64,000 nt of DNA, taken from assembly GCA_036429605.1 (NCBI GenBank), contig JAVFKD010000004.1:434001-498000 (forward strand). The letters run 5' to 3'. Source of the DNA: Cladobotryum mycophilum. Its lineage: Eukaryota > Ascomycota > Sordariomycetes > Hypocreales > Hypocreaceae. The notes below the pieces were generated by a model. That model saw only the letters and a program-made list of their open reading frames with translations. It had not been told where the DNA came from and ran no database searches. The position numbers and the translations under genes were made by a program. This document shows, piece after piece, positions 1 through 10,431 of the stretch. How positions within the stretch are numbered: the stretch's first letter is position 1; each line of letters begins with the position of its first letter.

Positions 1-86
1 ACGCAAAGCGTAGGGAGCGAGCGGAACAAAAGAGGCTATTATGGGAGAAGAAAGCACTACGGGCTAAAGTTGAACAAGAGACTTGA
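1..86 (+). CDS. C-terminal fragment of an unidentified charged protein
   Basis: Frame 3 is open from the left edge to a TGA at 84-86 and encodes 27 residues of highly charged, helix-forming sequence rich in Arg, Lys and Glu (it includes AKRRERAEQKRLLWEKKALR). This composition is typical of a coiled-coil tail at the end of a fungal protein. The rest of the gene lies outside the window, so no family can be named. A second frame is open from 1 to 276, but its composition looks random and it has no ATG near its start. The call rests on composition only. Confidence 0.4.
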   Translation, partial: AKRRERAEQKRLLWEKKALRAKVEQET

Positions 87-439
87 TGAGAAATCACGTA
101 CTTGTGGAATGCGACCAGAAGGTTTGAGTCCGGTACGCCTATATGAGCAAGATCATGGTATAACTCGAATCGTACTGGCCGAAGAGATGAGAGGTCGCTG
201 GTCCATGACGTCAATTGATAGGCAAGATGAGGCGGCCAACAAATCTCGACATCAACCCTCGTCATGCAAACACTGATCGCCACTACACAAAGCTATGTCA
301 TCTTGACGACAGAAACGGCACGTACGGGCATCTTATAAAATGAGATTGTCAAAAGATGGTCGTCTACTCCAATACCTCTCAACCCCGTAATACAAGAACA
401 ACGAGGAATCGACGAGAATATACCAAATACGCAGCAAAA
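87..439. promoter_or_regulatory. Upstream region of the alcohol dehydrogenase
   Basis: No convincing gene is seen here. A TATAAAA stands at 334-340. If it is used, transcription would begin about 25-35 bases later. That places the in-frame ATG at 356 at or before the start site and favours the ATGs at 440, 446 or 557 as translation starts. Confidence 0.35.
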
Positions 440-1983
440 ATGGCAATGTCCAAAGCAGCTTACCAGATTGAAAAGGCCATGGGTCACGACGATAATGCCA
501 TTACGGAACAAGATGTCTCCAACTTTGAGCGGGCTGGCGGCGACCGAAGCGACACGATGAAGGCGTTGGTCTGGAGAGGGAAGAACAAGGTCGAAATGGG
601 TAATCCCATCTCCATCGCTTGTTTGATCAATTCGTAAAATCTGAGACTAACACCCTCTCTCTCCAAGCTGATGTTGCCAAGCCCAAGATTCTCGAGGAGC
701 ACGACGTTATCATGAAAGTCACCGGCGCCACCGTCTGCGGTTCAGATCTCCATCTCCTCCACGGCACCGTCGCCCAGCTCTCAAGCGGCGACATTCTCGG
801 CCACGAGTTTTGCGGTATCGTTGAGCAAGTCGGCCCCGCCGTGTCCAAGGTCACCGTTGGCAAGCGATACGTCGCGTCATTCCAGATTGCCTGCGGGAAC
901 TGCTTCTTTTGCAAGCAGAAGCTCTCGTCGCAGTGCGAGAAGACGAATTCCAACACGACGGCAAAGGGCCTGTATGGAGGCAGGACGGCGGGTATCTTTG
1001 GATACTCTCACTTGGTTGGTGGTTTTGCCGGCGGCCAGGCCGAGTACGTTAGAGTGCCGCTTGGCGATGTGAATCTCCTTGAGATTCCTGACGATGTACC
1101 TGATGAAAAGGGTGAGTATCTGCTTGATCTATAATGCTTGGTTACCTAACGCATTTTAAGCTCTCTACCTCTCCGACACTCTGTGCACGTCTTACAACGC
1201 GGTCAAGGACACAGCCGTCTATCCCGGAGATGAAGTAGCCATTTTTGGAGCCGGATCCATTGGTCAGATGGCCGCCTTCTTCGCCCTCCGCGAAGGCGCC
1301 TCCAAGATCATCTTCATCGACGTAGAGCCCCGCTTGTCCTTTGTGAAGGAGCGCTTCCCTCCCGAGCACGGCGACAAGCTCATCCTGATTGACTACAAGA
1401 AGCTCACCAGCGGTCTCACAAACAAAGAGACCGTCGTCAAGGTCCTCAAGGATGCCTGCGGAGGACGCGGACCCGACGTGGCGATTGAGTGCGCGGCGGG
1501 GGAGTACGCCAAGGGATGGCTGCACTGGCTGGAGCTGACGATTGGCGCGGAGACGGACACGAGCGAGATTCTCAATGAGATGATTGAGGGCGTTCGTAAT
1601 TATGGCCGTTGCGGCGTCACTGGAGTTTATGTCGCATACGTGCGTATACCACTACCCCCTTTTCTTCCTGTCCGTTCACGTAACTAATCAGTTGTACTTA
1701 GACAAACCACTTCAACATTGGCTCCCTCATGCAGCGCGGCATCCGCCTGATTGGCAACGGGCAAGCCCCAGTGCACAAGTACTGGCACGAGCTGCTCGCC
1801 ATGATCCAGCAGGGTGAGCTGGACCCTCTGCAGATGGTATCCCACCGGGTGCGGCTCGAGGACCTCGACAAGGTGTACCACAAGTTTGATCAAAAGGAGG
1901 ACGGCATGCAAAAGGTCTTTGTCGAGACCAAGTTTTCCTCCCCGAGAGCGGAGGGATCGCCGCCGTTGACGACATATGAGTGA
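440..1983 (+). CDS. Zinc-dependent alcohol dehydrogenase (MDR family, formaldehyde-dehydrogenase-like)
   Basis: Exons 440-599, 668-1111, 1161-1639 and 1702-1983; the introns (68, 49 and 62 bases) are all GT-AG. The product is 454 residues from 440, or 415 from the ATG at 557 where the conserved fold begins. Counting from the 557 Met, the catalytic zinc ligands appear as C38 and the GHE motif at H60-E61. The structural zinc cysteines are C90, C93, C96 and C104. A Rossmann GAGSIG motif follows. It should oxidise an alcohol or hydroxymethyl adduct with NAD(P); the substrate is not readable. The frame is open upstream to 356 with ATGs at 356, 440 and 446. I chose 440 because it has A at -3 and G at +4 and lies downstream of a TATAAAA at 334-340. 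A protein starting at 557 remains possible. Confidence 0.85.
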
Positions 1984-2554
1984 GGGATGGGATGAAATTG
2001 GGGAATGGGATTGGGTGTGGGAAATGTAATTCAAGAGGCCAAAGTGCACTCGACTTTTCTCAATACTTGCTGAGGTGTATTATTTGTATTGTCAATTAAA
2101 AAGTGAAATTAATTCGAGTTTAAGCAACAATTAAGTTCAATTTAGATGATACTGCTCCAGCGCTGCTATTAAAGATTGGAGGAGTTCCATGGATGGAGGG
2201 ATTGGATCCATGCATCCAAGGATGGATGCCTCAAGCTGTCTGATCAGGCAGGTGAGTGAGTGGAGGGAGTAGTTAGTAGGCAGCCTCTGGACCTATAGCG
2301 GTGTCAGGCCCCTAAAGTCCACTGCGCTACAGGCACTACAGCACTACCCTCGGTGAGCTCGGTCAAGCTCATGGTGAGAACCTCAGACCTCCAGCTCACT
2401 CACTCCCATTTCCACTTCCACTACACTGCCCCCTAAAATTCCTCGTGTCTACCTTTTCAACGGACAAATCTCATTCACATATCACACTCACACCCAACAT
2501 CTCATCTCACAAATATTTCAAATGTTGGAGTAACAAAAAAGAAGAAAAAACATC
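1984..2554. promoter_or_regulatory. Spacer between alcohol dehydrogenase and RFT1
   Basis: This stretch holds the 3' flank of the dehydrogenase and the promoter and leader of RFT1. I see no ORF of note. A GGATGG-rich stretch lies near 2190-2230, and the last 100 bases are C/T-rich, as is common before fungal start codons. Confidence 0.4.
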
Positions 2555-4404
2555 ATGACACCAAAACAGAGCAATGAAGCTCCTTCTAGCCATAACGCCC
2601 CCAAAGATGCTACCACCACCACCAGCACCACCACCTCCAGCCCATCCATAGTAAAAGGCGCGTCCCTCCTCATCATCCTGCAGCTCATCTCCCGCCTCAT
2701 CACCTTCATCGCCAACCAGCTACTCCTCCGCTTCCTCACCGCCCCTCTCCTCGGCCTATCAACCCAGCTAGAGGTATACTACCTCTCCATCCTCTTCTTC
2801 GCGCGGGAAAGCCTGCGCGTGGCCATTCAGCGCCAGGGCATCGCCGCCGCCTCCGCCTCTGCTGGTAAAAAGGAGGACCAGAAGGATGGTGATGATGGTG
2901 ATGCGGAGGAGCGCCGCAGGGAGGGGCAAGCGGTCGTTAATCTGGGCTATCTCGCCATTGGACTGGGGAGCTTCGTCAGTATAGGCCTGGGATGGATGTA
3001 CCTCGCCTACGCCAACCCAGCCACCCTGCAAACCCCCCATCTCGTCCACTCCCTCTGGCTCTACGGCGTCGCAGCCATGATCGAGCTCCTCTCCGAGCCG
3101 TGCTTCGTCCTCATGCAGACGCGCCTCCAGTTCGGCACCCGAGCCGCCGCCGAGTCCATCGCCACCTTTCTCAGGTGCGCCGTCGTCTTCGGCTCCGCGG
3201 TATGGGCCTCCTCCAGGGGCAGCCAGCTCGACCTGGGCGTCCTGCCCTTTGCCCTCGGCCAGCTCGCCTACGGGACGTCGCTCTTACTGGTCTACGTCTA
3301 CTCGGGCCAGCGCCTCGCCTCCGCCACGGGCTTCTCCCTCGTCCCGAAACCTCTGTCGTCCTCTGGTAAGGACGACGCCACATTCCTACTGTCTTACTTT
3401 TATGCGCCCACCGTGAGCCTCGCCGGGAGCATGATGGCCCAGAGCGTCGTCAAGCACCTCCTCACTCAGGGCGACACGTTTCTCATCTCCCTCCTCTCCA
3501 CGCCAGAGGTCCAGGGCGTCTACGCCCTCGCAAACAACTACGGAAGCCTGCTCGCCCGCTTACTCTTCCAGCCAGTCGAGGAAAGCAGTCGAAGCTACTT
3601 TTCACGCCTACTATCCTCACCAGCATCAGCCACCGAAAAGCCTTCTTCTTCTTCTTCTTCCGCCGCTGAAACATCGCCAGCGATCAAGGAGGCGAAACGC
3701 AACTTGCACACCCTCCTCCGTCTGTACATTCTCCTTTCAGCAGTAATCGTCGGTCTCGGCCCCTTTGCCGCACCACCTCTCCTCTCCCTCGTCGCTGGCA
3801 AGCGCTGGACCGGGTCTGGAGCGGGCGAGGTCCTTGGCACGTACTGCTTCTACATCCCCTTCATGGCCCTCAACGGCATCACCGAATCATTCGTCGCCTC
3901 AGTCGCCTCTGAAGCAGAGGTCCACCGTCAGTCTGTCTGGATGGGCGCCTTCTCCCTGACCTTTGCCGCCTCTGCCTTTCTCTTCATGCGTGTGTTGCCT
4001 CTCGGGGCTCAGGGTCTGGTGTACGCCAACAGCATCAACATGCTATGCCGCATCATCTGGAGCAGCAGCTTCATCACACGATTCTTCAAGCGGAACGGAA
4101 TCGACTTCTCGCCCATGTCACTCATCCCAGGGACTACAGTCGCCGTCTCACTCTCGACGTTCTTGGCTCTACACTGGCTAGACGTCATGAATGAAGCTCA
4201 AGTACGACCATTTGCAACCTTGATCAAAATCGCCGGCTCAGCCATTCCATTACTACTTCTCATGTATGTTCAAACTTTTTTCTACATAAAGCTTTTTTTT
4301 TAATCTACCCGTCTAACCTCCAAGACAGTGTATTCCTCGAACGGAGATTTCTTCTCGAATGCTTCCACTCCATCCGTGGCCGAAAAGCAGCCAAGCAACA
4401 GTGA
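2555..4404 (+). CDS. RFT1: RFT1, dolichol-linked oligosaccharide translocation protein
   Basis: Exons 2555-4263 and 4329-4404, separated by a 65-base GT-AG intron; 594 residues, close to the 574 of yeast Rft1. It is an ER multi-pass membrane protein linked to moving Man5GlcNAc2-PP-dolichol to the lumenal side for N-glycosylation. The signature ARESLRVAIQR lies near residue 90, after a first hydrophobic segment following a Ser/Thr-rich cytosolic N-terminus, and many membrane segments follow. The last exon adds a basic tail ending GRKAAKQQ. A short Ser-rich low-complexity insert lies near 3645-3660. The stop is 75 bases from the DBP3 stop on the other strand (convergent pair). A run of six C at 3033-3038 is intact and in frame. 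Confidence 0.93.
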
Positions 4405-4479
4405 CAGTAACAGTAACAGTAAACAAGTAAAAAGAAAAAAGACAACAGATGAAAGAACTTTTTCGCATCACATCACATA

Positions 4480-6472
4480 TTAATCAAAAGTAATTTTGGT
4501 CGCCTTCTGGTTCGGATCCACGTCCTTGAAGAAGGCACCATACATGTCGTGCGTCTTCTTCTTGACCACTGTGCCAAACTTGAGAAGCTCGTCGGGGACG
4601 GGCTGGTTAGCGCCCTTAAGGATGTTGATCAAACTATTTCTCAACGTTAGCATGCTGCATTGTGCCTGTTGTGAAGTGTACCAGGGGGGATGATGTTACT
4701 TACGAGCCAGAGTGCGCCTTGTCCTGGACGGTGAACAGTGTGATTGCCTCACCAGTCTTTCCTGCTCGGCCAGTTCGACCGATTCGGTGAACGTAGTCTT
4801 CAATCGTCAAGGGGAACTAGACAAACTTTCGTTAGATTCGGGGTACGCATCGTAAAAATTCTGATCAACATACCGTAACGTTAACAACCAACTTCACTTC
4901 GGGAATATCCAAACCTCGGGCAGCCACATCGGTAGCGACCAGCACAGGCGTCTGTCCGGTCTTGAAGGCCTCCAGACTCCTTGTGCGCTGCTCCTGCTTG
5001 AGATCGCCGTGAATACCGCAGACCCGGATACCCTTTCGACTCAAAAAGCCCTCCACGCGAGTAGCCTCCTTCTTGTACAGGCAGAAGACGAGGATACGGT
5101 CGTCCTTTTGCTTGCCCTGAGTGTACTGCTTGATGATCTGCAGCAGTCTGAACTCCTTGTCCTTGCCGTCAACGACCTCGACCTTTTGCACAATACGGGT
5201 GTTGGCTTGTAACTCAACGGAGCCATTCTCCGTCTCCTTGCCTCCTGAGCCGATGGTGATCTTTACGGGGTCAACCATGAAAGTGGACGCCAGGCTCTGC
5301 ACAGAGTAAGGCCAGGTAGCTGTGAACATGAGAGTCTGGCGCTGTTCCCGGGGGAGACAGTCGCCGAGAATCTGCTTAATGTCATCTTCGAAACCCTTGT
5401 CCAGCATACGGTCAGCCTCATCCAAGACGGCGAAGCAGCAGTTGCTCAGATCAACGGTTCCATCCGACATAAAGTCCTTCAATCGGCCAGGCGTCGCAAC
5501 GATGATATCAGAGCCCCTGCTCAGCAACGCTCGCTGGTCATCCTTGGACGCGCCGCCGTAGAGGCAGACGCACTTGAGGTTGGCCAAGGCAGCCAGGCGA
5601 GCCATTTGCTCGTGGGTCTGCATAGCCAGCTCTCGTGTGGGGGAGACGATCACGGCCTTGACGCTCCTCTTCTTGATCACCGAGATGGCCTCAATGCAAG
5701 GCAGGGCAAAAGCCATGGTCTTACCGGAACCGGTTTCGGCAACACCAACGACGTCACGGCCCGAGAGGGTCGACGGCCAAGAGGCAGCCTGAATTGGCGT
5801 GGGGACCTTGAAGCCGGCAAATGGCGATGGCTTCTTCTCGAGGAGGTTGGTAGAAGGGAGGTGGTAGAACTCGGTTACGGGTCGGAGCTTGCCAGTGGCG
5901 TTCCGTGGGTCGGTAATGATGATCTGGTTCTTGGACATGTAGTCATCGATCTCGTTCTGCGGGACGTTGGAGAGGCTCATGGTCTGGGCATATTCGCTTG
6001 TGTTGGACTCTCCCGCCGGTGTTGTTGAAGGCTTGCTCTTCTTGTCCTTCTTTGACTTTTTCTTATCCTCGACAGGGACGGCGACTTGCTCAACCTCGGC
6101 GATTTCCTCCTTCGCCGGTACATCCTCCTGCTTCTCTTCTTCCTTCTCAGCCTCCTTCAGCTTCTTCTCCTTCTTTTCTTTCTTATCCTTCTTCTCCTTC
6201 TTCTGCTTCTTTTCCTTCTTGGCTTCCTTCTCCTCGGACTGCTCCGCAGGAGACTCTACCTTATCATCACCATTAGCCATCTCAACATCTTCCTCCGCCT
6301 TTTGCTTCTTTTCTTTCTTCTCCTTCTTTTCCTTCTTCTTCTCCTTCTTCTCCTTCTTCAATCGCGCCTTTTCGGCATCATCGCCGGCGGCATCGACCTT
6401 GGACTTCTTCGTCGGCCGAGTCTCGGCGACAACGTCCTCGTTTTCGGGTAAAAGGTGCTTCGTGGCAGCCAT
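4480..6472 (-). CDS. DBP3: ATP-dependent RNA helicase DBP3 (DEAD box)
   Basis: Exons 6472-4874, 4816-4704 and 4633-4480 with GT-AG introns of 57 and 70 bases; 621 residues. Dbp3 is a nucleolar DEAD-box helicase of pre-60S and rRNA processing. The first ~200 residues are dominated by Lys/Glu blocks (KKEKKEKK type), as in fungal Dbp3. The core shows, in order, the Q-motif PTPIQ, AETGSGKT, PTRELA, TPGR, DEAD, TAT (the family's SAT position), the ATDVAARGLD motif, and HRIGRTGR encoded by exon 2. Exon 3 gives the family C-terminus ending KATKITFD. The frame is open further upstream to 6607, but ATG 6472 begins the family-typical start and lies directly before the basic tract. Confidence 0.93.
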
Positions 6473-7427
6473 TTTGACTAAATTTGAGCTTGAATTACTC
6501 GTAGTAAAAATGTACACAGGGTAATAAAAGTCGCAATGTCTGCAGAAGCTGTTGATGCGACAAAGCAAGATATGCTCGATTTTGCCGGCAGACGAAGGCG
6601 GTAGCAAAAAAAAGAGGCGGAAAAAAATTATCGTTATCGATAGCGGGCGGGATCAAGCGTTGTGCCCCACTTTCTAAAGAGAGCCATTATCATGCTTGAT
6701 CCGTATGTATGTCTACCCTGTAGTCTGAACATCGTGGGGGGCATCCTTGTTATGAATGATGAGTATGTCAGAAAATGACGTTAGATATAGCTTCATAGCT
6801 GTCTAAGAAAGGCTTTTCTGTATTAAATAATAGTACATCTAATCTCCAACTACTCACCAACTTAACACATGGAGTTGAAGCTTGAGTTAATACAGAGCTT
6901 TCCCCCTTTGGATGTATCATCTTGCAATGTTAACTCTCATTAACCAAAGTTATTTCTCAAGAAATTTCTAGTACGAGGTCACATAATGACACATACCTAT
7001 CAGCGTTACCTACTCATCCGCCACGTGTACTTTGTTCAGTATCAACTCGGGTACTAGCCTTCAGTATCACCTCCTCAGTCTCACCAGCACTCTGCCTACC
7101 AACGTGCTAGTCGCCTAACTTCTATGCTGTGCCTTTAGTCACAAACCGTCAAAAAGTCTGATTGGCTATAAAACGAAAGACACCCCTATCTACATATTGA
7201 ACAGCTGCTTGTCTCCGTCTTGTTGGGCCATCTTACAGAGACCTGGTCGATGGTTCCGCAGAGAGTTGTCTCCTGCAGCGAGGCGAGCAGCAGGGCTGAC
7301 AACAATGCTAAACACTGAGCTTACAAGTTGCAAGGCATTCAAATCTCTTAGCACAAAAAGAAACAAGTTTCAGGGCTTTGGATTCATCTTTTGGCCATGT
7401 CTTCCACCTACAACAACAACTCTCAAG
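6473..7427. promoter_or_regulatory. Divergent promoter region, DBP3 / membrane protein
   Basis: The 955 bases lie between two divergently transcribed starts. No gene is seen. An E-box-like CACGTG occurs near 7022. ATGs at other positions in the 7300s are in different contexts and do not start the conserved protein. Confidence 0.35.
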
Positions 7428-8490
7428 ATGAACGGCTGCAAAAGCCAGGGGCGTCCGGACATGTACGGCCTGGGCATCCGCCTTGGATTCTACTCTCAGT
7501 GGTTTGGCGAAATGTTTAATGAGTATGTCGATCAACCAGACGTGGCCGACGTTCGCTGCCTTGGAGTCCTTCTGACGAGCGCCGTGCTTCTCGGCTTGAT
7601 CGTTCAGTCTCTGGGAAGTCATCTCGACCCGGCTGACATGTACATTGTCCTTCTCCTCACAGCCGGCACCTACGTCTTCCTCATTCCCATGTACGTCTGG
7701 CGGGTCCTGACGTGCTGCGACCAAGCATGGGATCCGCTGAAATGGACGAGGGAGCTCAAGTTTCCAATCTATGACATGGCCAACTTCATCTTGCTCCTCT
7801 GCGTAGCATCCTTCGGCGTCTGGTTCTATGCAATATACCTGCCCAAGAAGGAGCCAGATTGTCAGCAGTATGGATTCCTCTTTGCCAAAATCAGGTTAAA
7901 GGATAAGCTGTTCATAGGAGTCAATACTGTCGTGTACTTGATCATCCTGTTGATCTGTGCCGGCATATTTCTCAACAGGGCAGGCTACTGGGAGCGTTTC
8001 TTTGGGGTTCAAGAGCGTCGTCGTCCTCGCATATCGTCTGCCTCCCTTTTATTTTATTCCTCCCTCACCTTAGAATATCACCATGCCTAACAATGATAGT
8101 AGTAAGGAACAAAAGGATCTCCTTCGACTCATGCGCGGCCTCTCAAACATCACAGTCTACGGCCTCCACATCGCATCGATTGAACTGGCTATCCAATGGA
8201 ACCAATTCACAAACGTCAACGCCATCAGCACAAACGATCAGATTCTGCCTCTCTTAGTCAGCGCGGGCATCGTCCTGCGTGCCATGATCACCCACTACGC
8301 CATGGTTGCGGCCGAGGCGTCCGCGGCCGGGTCAGAGTTCATAGTCCCCTCGGACGCGAGCATCGCTGCCCGAAGAGGCTCGCCGCAGCCGCCTTGGTGG
8401 ATGACGATGGAGGAGGCGGCCCAACAGGCGGCGCGAACGTGGGTGCCTCAGCCGGTTGCGGCGTATAGGCGAGGTAGGACGAGGTGGTGA
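7428..8490 (+). CDS. Fungal multi-pass membrane protein, unknown function
   Basis: The proposed exons are 7428-8006 and 8074-8490, giving 331 residues. The start at 7428 begins MNGCKSQGRPDMYGLGIRLG; the motif PDMYGLGIRLGFY with QWFG is what I recognise from an uncharacterised ascomycete membrane family. At least five hydrophobic segments follow, four in exon 1 and one or two in exon 2, where the ELAIQWN and VNAISTNDQ motifs also belong to this type. The acceptor TTAG at 8070-8073 is good. The donor GTTCAA at 8007 is weak but is the only nearby GT that keeps frame. A G-run undercall at 8004-8007 with a GTCGTC donor is an alternative. The frame continues upstream to 7197 with no family resemblance. 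The product has no assignable function. Confidence 0.65.
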
Positions 8491-8940
8491 TACGGAAGCG
8501 TGCGTGCGTGCATTCAGTTACATGTCTGCGTTGTTTGCTAGTAATGGAATTTGTTGAGCGATTCTGTGGTACTATTGAAGAATGACAAAGGAAACAAAAT
8601 AATGAATGACGAAGAACTTTGTGTAAGAAAATGGCAGCAATTCAATCTAAATCATGACATAATGCATAGTACTGGTAGCGAAGCAGTTTCGGTGTATGCT
8701 CGGTGAGTTCGCTCGGTGAGGGATAGGAGATGGTCCCCTGCATGTGACCCCGCAACCGCAACGACCATCATATCCATGTCTCAAAGTAAACAAAGGCTAG
8801 CTCGACCAACACATTAAGACGACTCAGCTCAACTCAGCATTACCATCAACCCATCGACTCGACTCGTCAATTATTGCACAACTCGGCGCCCTTATCCCAC
8901 CACAACATTTCGAACGAAACCACAGCAAAGGAAAAAAACA
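8491..8940. promoter_or_regulatory. MAD2 upstream region
   Basis: This holds the 3' flank of the membrane-protein gene and the promoter and leader of MAD2. No ORF or RNA gene is evident. Confidence 0.35.
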
Positions 8941-10063
8941 ATGGCGTCAAAAGAAACAACCAAGGAAAAAGACAAGGACAAGAAGACCCATAAGCTGTCG
9001 CTAAAGGGTAGCTCGAGGCTGGTCGCCGAGTTTGTGAGTAAATTGACAACCAGTCAGGGCCCAATTGAGTCCTCGGTAATACGAGCTGTAGCTGACCTGT
9101 TGCGCTTCTTTGTGCGAATTGTAGTTTCAATATTCGATACACACGATTCTGTACGAACCCGTCGATCATGTTAATTGAATGGGTGAGGAGAGGGAAAGTC
9201 CAGCAACTGACTGTCAAATCTAGATTCCAACGAGGCGTCTACCCTGCCGAAGACTTTACAGCGTATGTTGATATCACTTCCTTTATCTCTTGCATCACGA
9301 CATCTAGAACTAATGTCCTGTACGCAGAGTCAAGAAATATGGCCTCAACATGCTTGGTACGTCCCACCGCCCCCGATACCGCTCCACACGATCCTCATCC
9401 AGACGACGACAATAATGCAATTCCAAGAATCCATATGCTAACTCGACATCTCCACAGTCTCTGCCGATGACCAAGTCAAGGCATACATCAAGAAAATCAT
9501 GAGCCAGCTCGACAAATGGATGGTCGGCGGCAAAATCTCCAAGCTCGTTATCGTCATCACAGACAAAGACACGGGTGAACACGTCGAGCGCTGGCAATTT
9601 GATGTACTTCCTCCTCCTCCGCCTCCTCCATCTTCTTTACATATACCCCCTCTTTACTATACCCTCAGAACATAACCTGACATTTAATTCCTTTCTAGGT
9701 CCAAATCTCCCAACCTCCCCCAAGAAATCCAAGAAATCCTCCTCCAAAACTACCGACCAAGAAAACTCCAACTCTTCCTCCGCCGCCGTCCCCGCCCCCA
9801 CCGAAAAGACCGAAGCAGAAATCCAGGCCGAAATCGCCGCCTTGTTCCGCCAAATCACCGCCTCCGTCACTTTCCTCCCTCAGCTCGACGGGCACTGCAC
9901 CTTCAACGTGCTCGTTTACGCCGATGCTGATAGCGACGTGCCCGTTGAGTGGGGCGACTCGGATGCCAAGGAGATTGAGAATGGCGAGCGAGTGCAGCTG
10001 AGAGGATTTAGTACGGCGAATCATCGTGTTGACACGATAGTGAGCTACCGATTGGGAGGTTAA
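8941..10063 (+). CDS. MAD2: MAD2 spindle assembly checkpoint protein (one base missing)
   Basis: Six exons are predicted: 8941-9033, 9125-9150, 9224-9262, 9328-9356, 9458-9603 and 9699-10063. The product is a HORMA-domain protein that binds Cdc20 and Mad1 at unattached kinetochores. Recognisable pieces are the ILFQRGVYPAEDF segment spanning exons 2-3, VERWQFD in exon 5, and RQITASVTFLPQL and the C-terminal safety belt STANHRVDTIVSYR in exon 6. The exon sum is 698 bases, one short of a multiple of three. Exon 6 opens in the frame giving VQISQPP, but the remainder reads in the next frame. One extra C in the C5 run at 9717-9721 yields a continuous 232-residue protein. Using an AG at 9723-9724 instead would keep frame but delete the conserved VQ segment. 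Confidence 0.88.
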
Positions 10064-10431
10064 TCTTGTACGATGCCAGGAAATGGGTGCTTGTGTCGAA
10101 TAATTCAAAGGGGGGTATGCTAAGAAGTCTGGGTGTGTGGTATGGTATTGGAGTATTATGTCTCCTTGCTGATAGAGAGGGACTGTTTTTTTTTGGTATG
10201 GCGTTGACCGGATACTTGAGATTTACTCCATTTTCTGTTTAACATGTGCAATTAGTATGAGAAAAATGTCTTCATTCTGTCATGATATATGGACTGTTTG
10301 CCATGTTATTCTGCACCTTTCTTGTCCTTATTCCTCTCTCCAAGTCGCCTTGTTCGTTTCTTTAAAAACATCGTCACTGAGCCTTTGAACAAAATCATCT
10401 ATAGCACGCTGAAATCCCGTTCGCTTTGTAT
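10064..10431. other. Convergent 3' flanks of MAD2 and UBP14
   Basis: The 368 bases between two stop codons hold the 3' untranslated regions of both genes. T-rich blocks occur (for example 10187-10194). Nothing else is seen. Confidence 0.4.

Noticed and set aside
1..276. Long open frame from the left edge to 276
   Set aside because: No ATG near its beginning and random-looking composition; the overlapping frame 3 gives the more protein-like tail ending at 86.
5967..6524. Ser/Phe- and Leu-rich plus-strand frames opposite DBP3
   Set aside because: They are the reverse complement of the Lys/Glu-repeat tail of DBP3.
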